The notes: generated from the sequence alone by a model not told the origin. A stretch of 64,000 bases of DNA from Paraspadella gotoi (GCA_051294375.1 CM119268.1:20429672-20493671); one strand, 5' to 3'. Positions 43,390-57,016 are shown, counted from the stretch's first letter. A program made the numbers and translations.

Positions 43390-43619
43390 TGTCACATCTT
43401 TTTCTTAATCTTTAACCTTAATGCCTAAAGCTAATCCATTAAACTTAATCCCAAAATCCCTACGAATATAACATAATCTTTTAAACTTAAAACCGATTTA
43501 AATCCTCAATTTAAGCTGAAGTTGAACGCTTTTTTGGAAAAATATGGCCGCAAATTCCAACAAAGAAAGAGAAAGAAGGTAGGAAAGAAGAGCGTAAGGA
43601 AATAGCAAGGAAGGAAAAA

Positions 43620-44120
43620 GTGGGGGAGGAATGGGGGACTGGTGGTAAATGAAGCTTCTAGAGGTAAGGAATAGTGGGGGGGAGGAATGGAGGGGCTGGT
43701 GGTAAGTGAACTTCTAGAGGGTTAAAAGAATATTGGGGGGAGGAATGGAGGGGCTGGTGGTTAGTGAAGCTTCTAGAAGGGTTGGAAATATTGGGGAGGA
43801 ATGGGAGGGCTGGTGGTAAGTGAAGCTTCTAGAGGGTAAGGAATGTGGGGGGAGGAATGGAGGGCTGGTGGTAAGTGAAGCTTCTAGAGGGTAAGGAATA
43901 GTGGAGGGGGGGAAAATGGGGGACTGGTGTAATGAAGCTCTAGAGGGTAAGGAATATTGGGGGGAGGAATGGAGGGCTGGTGGTAAGTGAAGATTCTAGA
44001 GGGTTAGGAATATTGGGGGGAGGAATGGAGGGCTGGTGGTAAGTGAAGCTTCTAGAGGGTAAGGATAGTGGGGGGGAGGAATGGAAGGGCTGGGTGGGTA
44101 AGTGAAGCTTCTCGAGGGTA
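43620..44120. repeat. Tandem array, unit about 59 bp
   Basis: About eight degenerate copies of GGAATGGAGGGCTGGTGGTA, AGTGAAGCTTCTAGAGGG. Reverse copies are at 49690-49795 and 62340-62840. Confidence 0.9.
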
Positions 44121-44879
44121 AGGTTCGAAGATTTTTTCTTTAATCCTTTGAGTTCGATTTCGCGAATGTCCGGGTTAATGCGGGTCAAAGGTCACGGGTT
44201 CGCGATGGGAGGGATAAGCGGCTGAAGGGAGTCGTGGATCAGGAAGGGTGAGGCAGGGTAAGGGACGAAAGAGGACGAGAGGGTCATGATGATCGGAAAG
44301 TGAAAAAAGTGGTTTGAGGGGATGACATTGGCAAAGCGGGCATAAAGGGTCCAGAGATAAAGCCTGGAAATGGTACACCGGAGATTAGAAAAAAAAAAAA
44401 CGGAATTTCATTTTGGAGGAAAATATTTATTAAAGACAACGTTATAAAAAGTTTTAAAAATAAGAGGGACAGGGATTTAAAGAAGAACGCGCTGCTTAAA
44501 TTGATGATCAATTATCGAATATTAATTTATTAATTAGCTACTAATTTCTTTTATTAACTCAAATTTACAATTTTTACATTGTCAATGTTTCTTGATGCTA
44601 TAACTTTACCTAGCTTTTTATTGTTTGTAAATTGTTTGTAAATTAAGCAAAAAAAAAAAATTGACAGGACTCGAAACAAAAGTGGAATGAACAAACGGGA
44701 AAGGGGTGAGTGAAAGAGAGGCAAAGACAGAAAGGTGAGAGGTGAAAGGTGAGAGGTGAGAGGTGAAGAGGTTTGAGAGGTGAGAGGTGAGGGTCAAGCG
44801 TCGAAATCCGTCGATGAATGAGCGGAGATTTCAATGTCGCCATCGCGTTGATGGTAAGTTAAGAGTTGATGGGAATTAG

Positions 44880-45425
44880 GGGAGGGTAAGGCCGTGAAAG
44901 TGAGTAGGGCAGTGCAAGTGGGTAAGGCCGTGAAGTGGGTAAGCGCAGTTGCAGTGGTAAGGCCGTGAAGTGAGTAGGCAGTGCAGTGGGTAAGGCCGTG
45001 AAGTGGTAAGGCAAGTGCAGTGGGTAATGGCCGTGAAAGTGGGTTAAGGCCAGTTGCAGTGGGTAAGGCCGTGAAGTGGGTAAGGCCAGTGCAGTGGTAA
45101 AGGCGTGATAGTGGGTTTAAGGCAGTGAGTGGGTAAGGCCGTGAAGTGAGTAAGGCAGTGGCAGTGGGTAAGGCACGTGAAGTTGGGTAAGGCAGTGCAG
45201 TGGGTGGGCCGTGAAGTGGGTAAGGCAGTGGCAGTGGGTAAGGCCCGTGAAGTGACTAAGGCAGTGCAGTGGGGTAAGGCCGTGAAGTTGGGGTAGGAGT
45301 GTCAGTGGGTAAGGCGTGAAGTGGGTAAGGCAGTGCAGTGGGTAGGCCCGTGAAGGTGGGTAAGGCAGTTGCAAGTGGGTAAGAGCCCGTGAAGTGGGTA
45401 AGGCCGTGAAGTGGGTAAGGTCAAA
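44880..45425. repeat. Tandem array, unit about 34 bp
   Basis: Alternating GTGGGTAAGGCCGTGAA and GTGGGTAAGGCAGTGCA, each about 17 bp, with frequent single-base indels. The reverse copy is at 60960-61610. The lone His/Thr/Leu-rich frames are artefacts. Confidence 0.9.
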
Positions 45426-46674
45426 GGTTAGCGAAAGAGAAAAAGTGAGGTAGAACTTTCTCATTGATAGGGCCAACTCCAGAGATAATATAAATTTCGA
45501 CTATTAGCAAAGTACTTTTAGTTGTCTTGAACTAAATATTTAAACAATCATTTTCCAAAAAAAAATTTATATTATTAACGTCTTGATTAATACATTAAAA
45601 TATTCTTGTCTTTTTTAAATATTATAAAAAATTTTTTTAGAAATCTTAAAAGTTTTTGATGGATTCTGATAGAAGCATTAAAAGTTAAATAAGAATTATA
45701 ATTACAGTGCTTTTTAAAAATTCTTACGGTTTTCTTCTATGTGAAAAATAAAAAAACTGATAAAATCATCGAAAAGAATGATGAAGTGATGATGATTTTT
45801 TACGGTTTTCTTATTTTTGACTTGTCACTTATCATGAAAATATTTAGATAAGATTATACTTTTGTGTAGACCAACTTTTTTATGAGCTATCTGAATCTGG
45901 TCTTTACAAATTTAAAATTATCAAAAAAATTTGGGCCTTTCCCTATTTATAAATAATATTAAAAAATTAATTATTTTGGGTTATAGAGCACATAAAGAAA
46001 TGTTTTGTCCATCTGAACAGTATAGCTTAAAAATGTATAAATTTCGTTTGAGCATATAATCATTCTCAAGTTTTTGCATTCACTCCATTGAGTGGGGTTA
46101 AACCGCCTAATCATTGAATTTTTGTTCGAACGTCCGAGAATTTTAAACGGACGACGACGACAACGACGACATCAAAAACCGACGACGAAATAGAACACAT
46201 CAGAAAACGAGACGAGAAATGACCAAAAAAACTATATTTAAAAATAAAGAAATAAAAATAGATAATGACACAGACTTTTAAATGCTCAAATGGAAAGAAA
46301 AATCTTCAAATGAGAATAAAGGACTGAAAGGAAAGGAAGGGGGGGGCGGCGGGAGCTCACGCAGGGGGGGGATCTTGAATCAGCGCTCGATCCGGCTCTA
46401 CGCTGAACTATACCCCATATCATGAGATGAGATTTCATTTGTTTTGGCCAAGAAGAGACGAAGAACAGAGAATTAAATCAAATTAAAATCAAAATGAAAC
46501 AAATTTACATAATTTTTATACTAAATAATTCGTTTTCGGCAAACAAATCATTTTTTTTTATTGATTTTAATAATATTCCAAGGAATAATAAATGTAATTG
46601 TAATTAAACAAGAGACGTCACATTTTAAACAATCACCAATTTCTCACATTTGAAAATAATTTCTTTACGAATTT

Positions 46675-46933
46675 CTTCGTTCCATTTTCTCTTTTCCATT
46701 GAATTTTTCACCAAATATACTTCAAATTTTGCGAGAAATTGAATTTCCGTTCTTCTGGACGTCGTTTGTCGTTGTTGTTGTCGTTGTCATCGTGTCGCCG
46801 TTGTCCTTATCGCCTTGTCGTCGTCGTTGTCGTTGTTGTTGTCCGTTGTATTCGTTGTCGCCGTTGTCATCAATCGTCGTTGTCGTCGTCGAGTCCCTTG
46901 ACACATCGGAGCGAAAGCGATGATTCGGTTCAC
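46675..46933 (-). repeat. Mirror copy of terminal exon K
   Basis: The reverse complement of 47307-47564 with a few indels that break the frame. It belongs to the left palindrome arm. Confidence 0.75.
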
Positions 46934-47306
46934 CTAAAAAAAAAATCGTCCCTGAGGAAATGAATGCTCTGTCTCTATTTCACTTCTTTTTCGCGCGGGA
47001 CCCGTCTGTCCTCTGTCTCTCTCTCTCTTTTCTGATCACTTTTAAATCTTCCTCTCTTGTTAATCTTCCCATCATCATTTTTTGCACACACTCAACACTC
47101 TCTCTCTCTCTCTCCTCTCTCTCTCTTCATTCTCTCTCTCTCGTCTCTGCTCTCTCTCATCTCTCTCTCTCTCCTCTCGTCAGGCCCTCCCCCCATCAAA
47201 GTGATCAGAAAAGAGAGAGAGAGACAGAGACAGACGGGTCCCGCGCGAAAAAGAGTGAAATAGAGACAGAGTCATCATTCTCCTCAGGGACGATTTTTTT
47301 TTTTAG

Positions 47307-47564
47307 GTGAACCGAATCATCGCTTCGCTCCGGATGTGTCAAGGACTCGACGACGACAACGACGATGAAGACAACGGCGACAACGATGACAACGACAACA
47401 ACAACGACAACGACGACGACAACGGCGATAAGGACAACGGCGACAACGATGACAACGACAACAACAACGACAACGACGTCCAGAAGAACGAAATCAAATT
47501 TCTCGCAAAATTTGAAGATTTGGTGAAATTCATGGAAAGAGAAATGGAAACGAAGAAATTGTAA
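47307..47564 (+). CDS. Probable terminal exon K of cyclase-like copy 2
   Basis: The acceptor is a T-run followed by TTTAG at 47306, phase 0, and it is open for 85 codons to TAA. It reads VNRIIASLRMCQGLDDDNDD, then Asp/Asn-rich repeats from GACAAC units, then VQKNEIKFLAKFEDLVKFME, REMETKKL. The first 13 residues align with exon K of copy 1 (HKIMTVLRKSQG). In the noisy path the same exon (59537-59788) lies about 1.3 kb after exon I, so it most likely belongs to copy 2. The repeats make an acidic, probably disordered tail. Confidence 0.6.
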   Translation: MNRIIASLRMCQGLDDDNDDEDNGDNDDNDNNNDNDDDNGDKDNGDNDDNDNNNDNDVQKNEIKFLAKFEDLVKFMEREMETKKL

Positions 47565-47799
47565 AGAAATTATTTCAAATGTGAGAAATTGGTGATTGTA
47601 AAATGTGACGTCTCTTGGTTTAATTACAATTACATTTATTATTCCTTGGAAATTATATTAAAATCAAATAAAAAAAAATGATTTGTTTGCCGAAAACGAA
47701 TTATTTTTAGTATTTAAAATTATGTAAATTTGTTTTCATTTGATTTTAATTTGAGTTTAATTTCTCTGTCTTCGTCTCTTCTGCCAAACAATAAATCTC

Positions 47800-47870
47800 A
47801 TCTCATGATATGGGGTTATAGTTCAGCGGTAGAGCGATCGAGCGCTGATCAAAATCCCCCTGGTGAGCTC
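47800..47870 (+). other. tRNA-like 5' half (tRNA relic or SINE head)
   Basis: GGGGTTATAGTTCAGCGGTA, GAGCG resembles the acceptor, D arm and A box of a tRNA, and CGAGCGCTGATCAA could form an anticodon arm. No B box (GGTTCRANNCC) or T arm follows. Mirror and noisy copies lie at 46370-46432 and 60008-60075. Confidence 0.4.
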
Positions 47871-48131
47871 CCTCCTTTTCCTTTTCAGTCTTTATCTCAT
47901 TTGAAGATTTTTTCGTTTCCATTTGAGCATTTAAAGTCTGGTCATTATCTATTTTTATTTCTTTATTTTTAAATATTAGTTTTTTGTCATTCTCGTCTTC
48001 GTTTCTGATGTTGTCTATTTTCGTCGTCGGTTTTTGATGTCGTCGTTGTCGTCGTCGTCGTTAAAATTCCTCGACGTCGAACAAAAGATCAATGATAGGG
48101 GTAACCCCACTCAATGGAGTGAATCAAAAAT

Positions 48132-48898
48132 NNNNNNNNNNNNNNNNNNNNNNNNNNNNNNNNNNNNNNNNNNNNNNNNNNNNNNNNNNNNNNNNNNNNN
48201 NNNNNNNNNNNNNNNNNNNNNNNNNNNNNNNNNNNNNNNNNNNNNNNNNNNNNNNNNNNNNNNNNNNNNNNNNNNNNNNNNNNNNNNNNNNNNNNNNNNN
48301 NNNNNNNNNNNNNNNNNNNNNNNNNNNNNNNNNNNNNNNNNNNNNNNNNNNNNNNNNNNNNNNNNNNNNNNNNNNNNNNNNNNNNNNNNNNNNNNNNNNN
48401 NNNNNNNNNNNNNNNNNNNNNNNNNNNNNNNNNNNNNNNNNNNNNNNNNNNNNNNNNNNNNNNNNNNNNNNNNNNNNNNNNNNNNNNNNNNNNNNNNNNN
48501 NNNNNNNNNNNNNNNNNNNNNNNNNNNNNNNNNNNNNNNNNNNNNNNNNNNNNNNNNNNNNNNNNNNNNNNNNNNNNNNNNNNNNNNNNNNNNNNNNNNN
48601 NNNNNNNNNNNNNNNNNNNNNNNNNNNNNNNNNNNNNNNNNNNNNNNNNNNNNNNNNNNNNNNNNNNNNNNNNNNNNNNNNNNNNNNNNNNNNNNNNNNN
48701 NNNNNNNNNNNNNNNNNNNNNNNNNNNNNNNNNNNNNNNNNNNNNNNNNNNNNNNNNNNNNNNNNNNNNNNNNNNNNNNNNNNNNNNNNNNNNNNNNNNN
48801 NNNNNNNNNNNNNNNNNNNNNNNNNNNNNNNNNNNNNNNNNNNNNNNNNNNNNNNNNNNNNNNNNNNNNNNNNNNNNNNNNNNNNNNNNNNNNNNNNN
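48132..48898. other. Assembly gap, 767 N
   Basis: By comparison with the left arm, the missing piece would correspond to roughly 46080 back to 44935, about 1.1 kb including the 34-bp array. Confidence 0.99.
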
Positions 48899-49795
48899 TT
48901 ACCCACTGCACTGCCTTACTCACTTCACGGCCTTACCCTCCCTAATTCCCATCAGACTCTTAACTTACCATCAACGCGATGGCGACATTGAATCTCCGCT
49001 CATCATCGACGGATTCGACGCTTGACCCTCACCTCTCACCTCTCACCTCTCACCTCTCACCTCTCACCTTTCACCTCTCACCTTTCTGTCTTTGTCTCTC
49101 TTTCACTCACCCCTTTCCCGTTTTGTTGTCATTCCACGTTTGTCTCGAGTCCTTGTCAATTTTTTTTTTTCGCTTAATTTTACAAACAATTTTACAAACA
49201 ATAAAAGCTAGGTAAAGTATTAGCATCAAGAAACATGACAATGTAAAATGTAAATGAGTTAATGAGAAATTAGTAGCTAATTAATAAATTAATATTCGAT
49301 AATTGATCATCAATTTAAGCAGCGCGTTCTTCTTTAAATCCTCTGTCCCTCTTATTTTTAAAACTTTTATAACGTGTCTTTTAATAAATAATTTTCCTCC
49401 AAAATGAAATCCGTTTTTTTTCTAATCTCGGTGTCCATTTCCAGGCTTTATCTCTGACCCTTTTGCCCGCTTTGCCAATGTCATCCCCTCAAACCCACTT
49501 TTTTCACTTTCCGATCATCATGACCCTCTCGTCCTCTTTCGTCCCTTACCCTGCCTCACCCTTCCTGATCCACGACTCCTTCAGCCGCTTTATCCCTCCC
49601 ATCGCGAACCCGTGACCTTTGACCCGCATTAACCCGACATCGCGAAATCGAAACTCAAAGGATTAAAGAACAAAATTCGAACCTTACCCTCGAGAAGCTT
49701 CACTTACCACCAGCCCTCCATTCCTCCCCCCACTATTCCTTACCCTCTAGAAGCTTCACTTACCACCAGCCCTCCATTCCTCCCCCCAATATTCC

Positions 49796-52700
49796 GGTGT
49801 CTATGCTGATGGCAGGGTGGAAACCTAGGCCAAGTGGCCCGACTACATGGCCCCCCAGATTGTAACCCACCCTTGACACTGCTTTCCAGTGGAGGGAGGG
49901 GAGCAATCTTCAGCACGTCCATGGGCCTGGAATCAGAAGGTTTGGAATACGCTCGACAGGATGGCTCACCCAGTGTTGGAAAGGCACTAAGGGGCCTGAA
50001 GATGACTATTCCGTAAACTTCTATAACCCCCTTAGTAGCCATGTGAAAACAGGTCCTGGGCTTGGGGAACCAGGCCTGAGGGTTTTTGCCGGCACCCCAA
50101 GCGGCCTTACGGCCGTCCTCACGCTTCCCGCAGGGTAGGGTACCGGGTTGCGGATTGAACCCGGTACCTAGTGGTCATAGCTGATGGCTTTACTCAATGA
50201 GCCAACAGCGTCAGGACTGAAGGTGTCATGGCTTATAGCGGCGGTGAACCTTAGGCAATGCCCGACTACAATATAACAGTAATTTCATCAGGAAACATAT
50301 GATAAATAATTTATTTTCGCAAAAAAATAAAAATTATTAGTTGTTATAAAAATGAGGATTTTAATTAATGCTAGAAAAAAACACATAATCCAATCAAGTT
50401 CAATAGTAGTTAATACGTCAAAAAAACATTATGAAAATGGTACAACCAATATAAAAAATATCCATTCATTTAATAAATAAAGCTATCTTTGCCCCTGACT
50501 TTGGAACAGGCTTGGTGGTTTTAAGGCCTCCATCACTCTTACAGATAATTACACAGCAGGTCCCTGCAAGGCTTTTCAATCAAGACTCTCTGACAGTCCC
50601 GTTTATTCACTTTCCCAGAGCGTACTTGGCTTCCCTATGTGTTTCAGGCCAAAACAGGCCATTTTATCTTCCCTCCCTCGATTATGTTTTCAGGCCAAAA
50701 ACATTGCCATTTTTACCTCGTACCCTATAATTTCACTCAGGCCAAAAACAGGCCAAACAATAATGATAGTCCCGTCCACCTTCGCCGAAGACGTCAAAGA
50801 AATCCGCCGCCGCAACGCGCTCCGCTGCCGCGATGCCTGACAATAGCGCAGAGGTGAGACAGGGGGCGCCGACTCTGACCGAGAAACTTCGAACATCAGG
50901 TGAGTTAACGGAAAAATTTTGGTGAAGTAGCGACTGGAATTGATTGGTCCTCATTGGTTGAAATGAGAATTAATATCTATAAACAAATTAAAAAAACAAA
51001 AAATGATTATACTGTGGTGGTATATTTCACAACCACCTCACGTCCACGATCGTTCAGCCAAATTACCATTGGCCTCAGAGGGGGAAACACACCATCACAG
51101 CGGTTGTGTTCCATCCACCATCCTAACGATTTCCCTCTGCGCTTGGGACAAAGGGAGCGGTCGGAAAGCCCCAAAAGCCAACAGTGAGATGCCCCTTACC
51201 AAATGGCAATCACAGGCAACCCGGCTGTTGCCATAAATACATGAAGAAAAAAAAATTTGTCCAGCTGTTTCAGCATTTTAAATGTAAAAATTAAAAAATA
51301 AATTATAAATATCAAGAAACTTTAGCCTTTTGTAATTTCATATGGGCTGATCTCATTTATGCTATAATAAAAAATACAAGAGTTCGATGCAAAAAACAAA
51401 TGAAATTGCCGAGAAAAAATACTTCTTTGTTTTTTTATCGTTTTTCATTATCTATAAGTTTTTATTTATTTACTAATTTTTTTCAGGTTTATTGTCAAAT
51501 GGTTATTGCATCCATCTTTATTAGGATAGATTCCAAAGGTAAATATTAATTCATATGTAAAATAAAAAGTCGGTATTCAAATATATTGATGCTGTAACTG
51601 CTCCAAAATATTTTTTTATATTATAAAGTATCAATAAAAGTTATAAGGCTCCTTTTGTAAATAAAATTATCATTTTTTTATTTACCTCTGGATGTATTAT
51701 CAAAACCAAATATCTAACAAGATCCAAAAAAAAATCAAAAAGATTTGTTGAAGTGAAAGATAATATTATTATCACATTATTTACAGCAACAAACTCGAGC
51801 CTAGTTTTACTTTATTAAAGGATCAATCTTTTTTTTACTGTTTGCCAAAGATAATTTTTTTACAAAAACTTCTGATAAAAAATATTATTGAAATTGGTAT
51901 AACCATAAAAAATTATCCATTCAATTAAAAAAAGCATATCTTGCCCCTTGATTTTGCGACAGGGCTTTGGTGGTTTAAGGCCTCCATCACTGTCTTACAA
52001 GATAATGACATGCAAGGCTTTCAATTAAGGAATCTCTTACAGTCTAGTTTATTCACTCCTAAAGTTCCTGACTTCCTTATCGATGAAGTGGTTCTATTAA
52101 TATTTCAAAGTAAGTTTTGAATTGTATGAAAGACTACTCCTTAAGGAATAGATCGGGGAATACTATATTATACTCCGCCCAGCGATAAAATACAAGGAGC
52201 TGGCAATTTTATGAAATTTGATTACAACCAAAATTAAAAATTATCTATTCATTAATAAATAAAGTTTTCTTACCCCTGACTTTTGGTGGTTTAAGGCCTC
52301 CATCACTCTTACAAGATAATAGACATAAGCAGGTCCCGTAAAAAAACTCTTAGAGGATATAATATTAATGATAATATAATATCTTGATCAAAAAAAGGTA
52401 AAAACAGTTAGAGACAACCTTCTTTTGGAAGTATCGTTATGCATTTAAATAATTTTGTGCTATTAAGAAATAATCTTCTTATCAGTCTTAGGGAAATTAT
52501 ATTTATATATTAAAACTTCATTTATTTGGCAAAAATACAATTTTAACAACTGGCACAAAATCTAACATCACACTTTTCCAAACCGCGACAATTTTTTTTC
52601 CATTCATGGTAGATAACGCTAAATAAGACCCAAAACGAGACTATGAAAAATTACTAATTAATTTTAACATAAATGCAAGTTCATTCGTAAGTTAGTTTCA

Positions 52701-53542
52701 AAATCCTCTAAAATTCAGACTAAAACCGATCCACTTGCATAATGTGAGTGTATTCACAAGGCAAGACTTTAAACAGAATAGAAACGACAGAGAGAAGAGA
52801 AGAGCGATATCACCTTAATAAGAACCACTCAAATAGCAAAAATATAATCCTGTAGCGGCGGCGCGGTTTCCACGTCGCATCACGAACAGTACGAAGGACA
52901 GCCTTCATCACCAATTTTAATCTTTAATATTGTTAATTCGCTCATCATAAATCTCTACGCGGCGTTCCCCTAAAAAATCATAACCAGATGAGAGGAGTGG
53001 GAGAGAGAGAGAGAGAGAGCAGAGAGAGAGAGAGAGAGAGAGAGAGAAGACGAGAGAGAGAGAGAAAGAACTAGTAAGCTTTCACAATTGACTTTAATTG
53101 AATGTGCCATATGCTATTTCTGTCGTGAGTCTTCGATTATTCTTTCGATGTGAAAATTTAAAGTTTGAAAACTTGGGTCGTTGACGTAAGAAAGAGAAAA
53201 AAGGGTTAGGAAAAAGAAAAGGAAGGAAAGGAAAAAAGGAGAAAATGGAAAAAGAAGAAAAGGATCTAGGAAAAGAAAAAGGGAAATTGATAGAACAAAA
53301 AAAAGAGAAAGTTCTAAGCAAAAAATTTAAGGACTTTTCTTTGGTTATTTAATTCCTTTCTTTTTCGTTTCTTCAGGTTTTCGTAAACCGAACCAAACAT
53401 GTCCGTTCATCATTAAAATAACATTTGTGCTGAATCACAATTTAAAACCTTTCTCTTAGGAACGTTTTCTTGAAATTAAATCCGGCGGGGCAACATAAAA
53501 ATTATTGAAAAAAGAGGAATTAGGTCCAATGTGAAAGAAAAG

Positions 53543-53614
<72 letters not shown>

Positions 53615-56600
53615 CTCTCATGCGAGGAGATTTCCCGGGTCAAATAATACATTACCTAAATTCTTTATTAGTGTTGTTTTATTTACGTTTTTGTTTTAGA
53701 ACCGACCTACCTTCCTTATGACTTAGAATTCGGCGTTCCAATTGGTCAACGGTCTTGCCCCGTCAATGCTGAATTGGTCCGATTTGTGACCTTTACGTCG
53801 GCTGCAGCTACTCGTTTGAAGCGGCTCTGATCCGGGAAGAATTTCCCATCAGAACATGGAGAGAAAAAAAGATGTGGCTGCGTATAAGGTGATGAAAAAG
53901 GAATGAGTGAGTGAAGAGAGTTGAGTCAGTGAAAGCCGTCAGTGAGTTCCGTCAGTCAGGACGTTAGTGAGTGAAGTTGATAGACAGAAGAGGAGAAGAA
54001 GGAGAGAAGAAAGGAGAGAAGGAGAGAGAGAGAAGACCAGAAGGAAGAAAGAAGGAGAGAGAAAAGGGAGACAGAGAGAGAGAAAGGACAGGAGAGAAAA
54101 GAGAGACACAAGAGGAGAAAAAGAGAGAGTGGCGCAGAGAGATATAAACAACATCTAGGAACCAAAATTATCAATATGTAATTTTTGAAATAGTCAACAA
54201 AACAAGACCTCTTTAGACCTTAAACTTACCTTACCCTAACTTACCTCACCGTAATCAACTTGCTCCTCCCTTTTCAGACTTCGTCTTCCTCTTCACGCCC
54301 CCCATCTTCCCCCCGTCCCCCATGGTAGGGTCTCCTCCGCCCCCTCCCCCCTTCCCCTCCTCGAGACGTGCTTTTCCATCACGGCGCCGATGGCCGACGC
54401 TCACGGGCGGCCGGTTCACGTCGGCGCCCCTGGCGTTATCGGCATCGAAGACGTGACGGCGCCGGATTTCGGTTTTTGACGCCGGATTTCGAAGACGGCG
54501 ACGTTTCCGGTCTTTTGGCTTGTGGAATAACATGGAGACTTTTGATGACGGCGTTGAGTATGTCTGTGGGTTGTTGGCCTTTTGTTTGTTGTTGGAAGAC
54601 TAAAAATGTCTGGTCTGTCCGTCGGCTGTCTGCGATTCATTTTGTTCATCACGATTACTATTTACAAGTAAGACATTTCAGTGTTACCATTTTATCTGAT
54701 CTCATGAAAAATTAAATTACAGTTTCTTGAAAAAAAAAAATTTTCATTGTTCAAAAAAATAAACTGATCAGCAGACGCAGCCCCTGAGAAAAAAAAATAA
54801 ATAAAAAACCCGATGTTGCCATAGCAAAATGATAACATGCAACGAATGCGATTGCCCTTATTTTACGAGTTCAATCCTAATTCAATTTTTTTTTAATAAA
54901 AACGCAGAGAATGAGAGAAAGAGAGAGAGAAAAAAAAAGAAAGAAATCAAAAGGCAGCAGCAGAAGCAGCTTGAGAAAAAGAGAGAAAAAAGAGAGAGCC
55001 CTGCCCAGAGCTGAAAATTTATATTTACAGCTTCTCATCATCGATGTCTTAAAATTGAGTCAGGACAGTTATTAAATATGTTTTGTTTACGTTTTAATTC
55101 AAAACAAACAAATTTTCTCTCTTTATTTTTATTATTTCTTTCTCTCTCCTCTTTTCTTCTTTTAATTTATATGTCTCTCTCCCTCTCTCTTTTCCCTAGT
55201 CAGCTAGATTTCATCCAGGAAAAAAAACCGAGTCTTCACGGGGCTATCTTTTTCTCATCTTTTCTCCTGCTGGCTTACTGCGCTGCCTTTTGAGTCTGTA
55301 GCTAGGCTTGCGGGCTCTCTATTTTTCTCCTGCTGCTTTCTTGCTGCTGCCTTTTTATTTCTTTCTTTTTTTCTCTCTCTCTCTCTTGCGTTTTTATGAA
55401 AAAAAAATTGATTAGGATTGAACTCATAAAATGTTAAAGCATCACATTCGTGGCATTGTTATCATTGCTTATTCAACATCATGTTTTTTCCCTTTTTCTT
55501 CAGGGGCTGCTCTGCTGATCAGTTTATTTTTTGACAATTGAAATTTTTTTTCTTTTTTCCTTTTTTTTTCAGAAATGTAATTTTAATTTTTCCTCGGTAC
55601 TTTATTATTTTTTTTAATTGGAACAATCGCGCCAAAATAGAATTTTTCTTTCTGTTTATAAATTAATATTCTTTTCTCAAAATTCTTTCAAAATAGTATC
55701 AAAAGTTTGTCGTCAATCCAGATTTTCTTATGCGATTCGACGATTCCTTATGCTTTAAGATTTTTATTGCGAAGTTGTTGTTATTACACTTGACATTGTC
55801 GTTATCATTAATTTAACTGATATTTTGAATTTCATGAATAACTTTTTCTTTCAGGAAAATCTCCCATTCGCTTCACCGATGACCTGATAATTCTGTTTTT
55901 GTGCGACGTCCTCGAGCAAGCAGCAAAGCGACCGGCAACAGCAGCAGCAGCCGCCGAAGCCACAGCTCCACCCGCGGCGTTCTTCCGCACTACAGCAATC
56001 CGCCTTCACTACAGCTCGCATGCTGAGTTTTGGAACTGGTCGTCGGATATTGAGGAGAAGATGGAGGAGGAGGAGGCAGGAGGAGGAGGAGGAGGAGGAG
56101 ATAATAAGTAAGTTTGAAAAATGATTTATTTTAAAAATGTTTGACTTAATTAAGCTATTAAATGTTAACAATTTTTTTTAAGTTCTCGTAGGAAAGAGAA
56201 AAAATACGTGAACAAATTGTTGAAGGATGACGTCATAAAGGCGATGAGGAGGATTTCCACGCGAATTCGGCTGTGAATGGTTTTGATCGTAGGTGAGAGT
56301 CACCAAGGAGGGAACTGTGGTTCACAGTGAATCGACGGTATCGATCGAACAAGCAACGAAAATTGTAGAAATCAAGAAGAAAATACAAATTTGATTTTCG
56401 AGTTTTTTAGTGGATTTCTTCTTCTTGAGAAGGGAGATATTAAAAAGAAAAGAAAAGGAAAAAAATTAAAATAAATGTAAAAATATAAAACTTGTAATAA
56501 CTTTATACATAAGAGAGAAGGGGTAGGAAAGAACGAGTGCATTTATATATTCATGCAAAGAGAAAAAAAAATGAACAATGAAATTTCTTCTTCTTTATTC

Positions 56601-56740
56601 CGGAAATGAAGGAAGGAAACATAAGAGGGAAGAAATTGAAATTAACATGAATCAAGAGAAAGAGAAGAATAGAGAAGCGACTTAGAACTATTGAGACAGA
56701 GGAAATGAAGGAATACTGAGAAAAGAAGATAGAGTTGGGG

Positions 56741-56788
<48 letters not shown>

Positions 56789-56888
56789 CATGAGAGAGAG
56801 AGAGAGAGAGAGAGAGTGAGAAGAGAAATAGAAAAAAAGGGAGAGAGAGAGAGAAAAGAGAGAAAGAGAAGAGAGAGAGAGAGGAGAG

Positions 56889-56921
<33 letters not shown>

Positions 56922-56985
56922 TGTGAGAAGAGAAAAAGAAAGAAAAGGGAGAGAGAAGAGAGAAAGACGAGGAAAGAAGAGAGAT

Positions 56986-57016
<31 letters not shown>

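Larger units (their letters stand above)
43390..47035. repeat. Left arm of a large palindrome
   Basis: The reverse complement of this arm matches 47207-49795 and, with many indels, 59281-63060. It contains a degenerate tandem array of a roughly 59-bp unit at 43620-44120 (GAGGAATGGAGGGCTGGTGG), a GAGAGGTGA array near 44735-44790, and a roughly 34-bp array at 44880-45425 (GTGGGTAAGGCCGTGAAG). It also holds a mirror copy of exon K at 46675-46933 on the minus strand. Confidence 0.85.
47207..49795. repeat. Right arm of the large palindrome
   Basis: The reverse complement of about 47035 down to 43840, with a 767-N gap in the middle. It abruptly changes at 49796 to S1 SINE sequence matching about 17140. 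The loop between the arms is only about 170 bp (47036-47206), CT-rich. Confidence 0.85.

Noticed and set aside
46699-46963. Val/Ser or Arg-rich frames on the plus strand
   Set aside because: They are the antisense of the GACAAC repeats of exon K in the left palindrome arm.
48034-48991. Open frames of about 260-300 codons across the N gap
   Set aside because: Almost all residues are unknown because the frame runs through 767 N.
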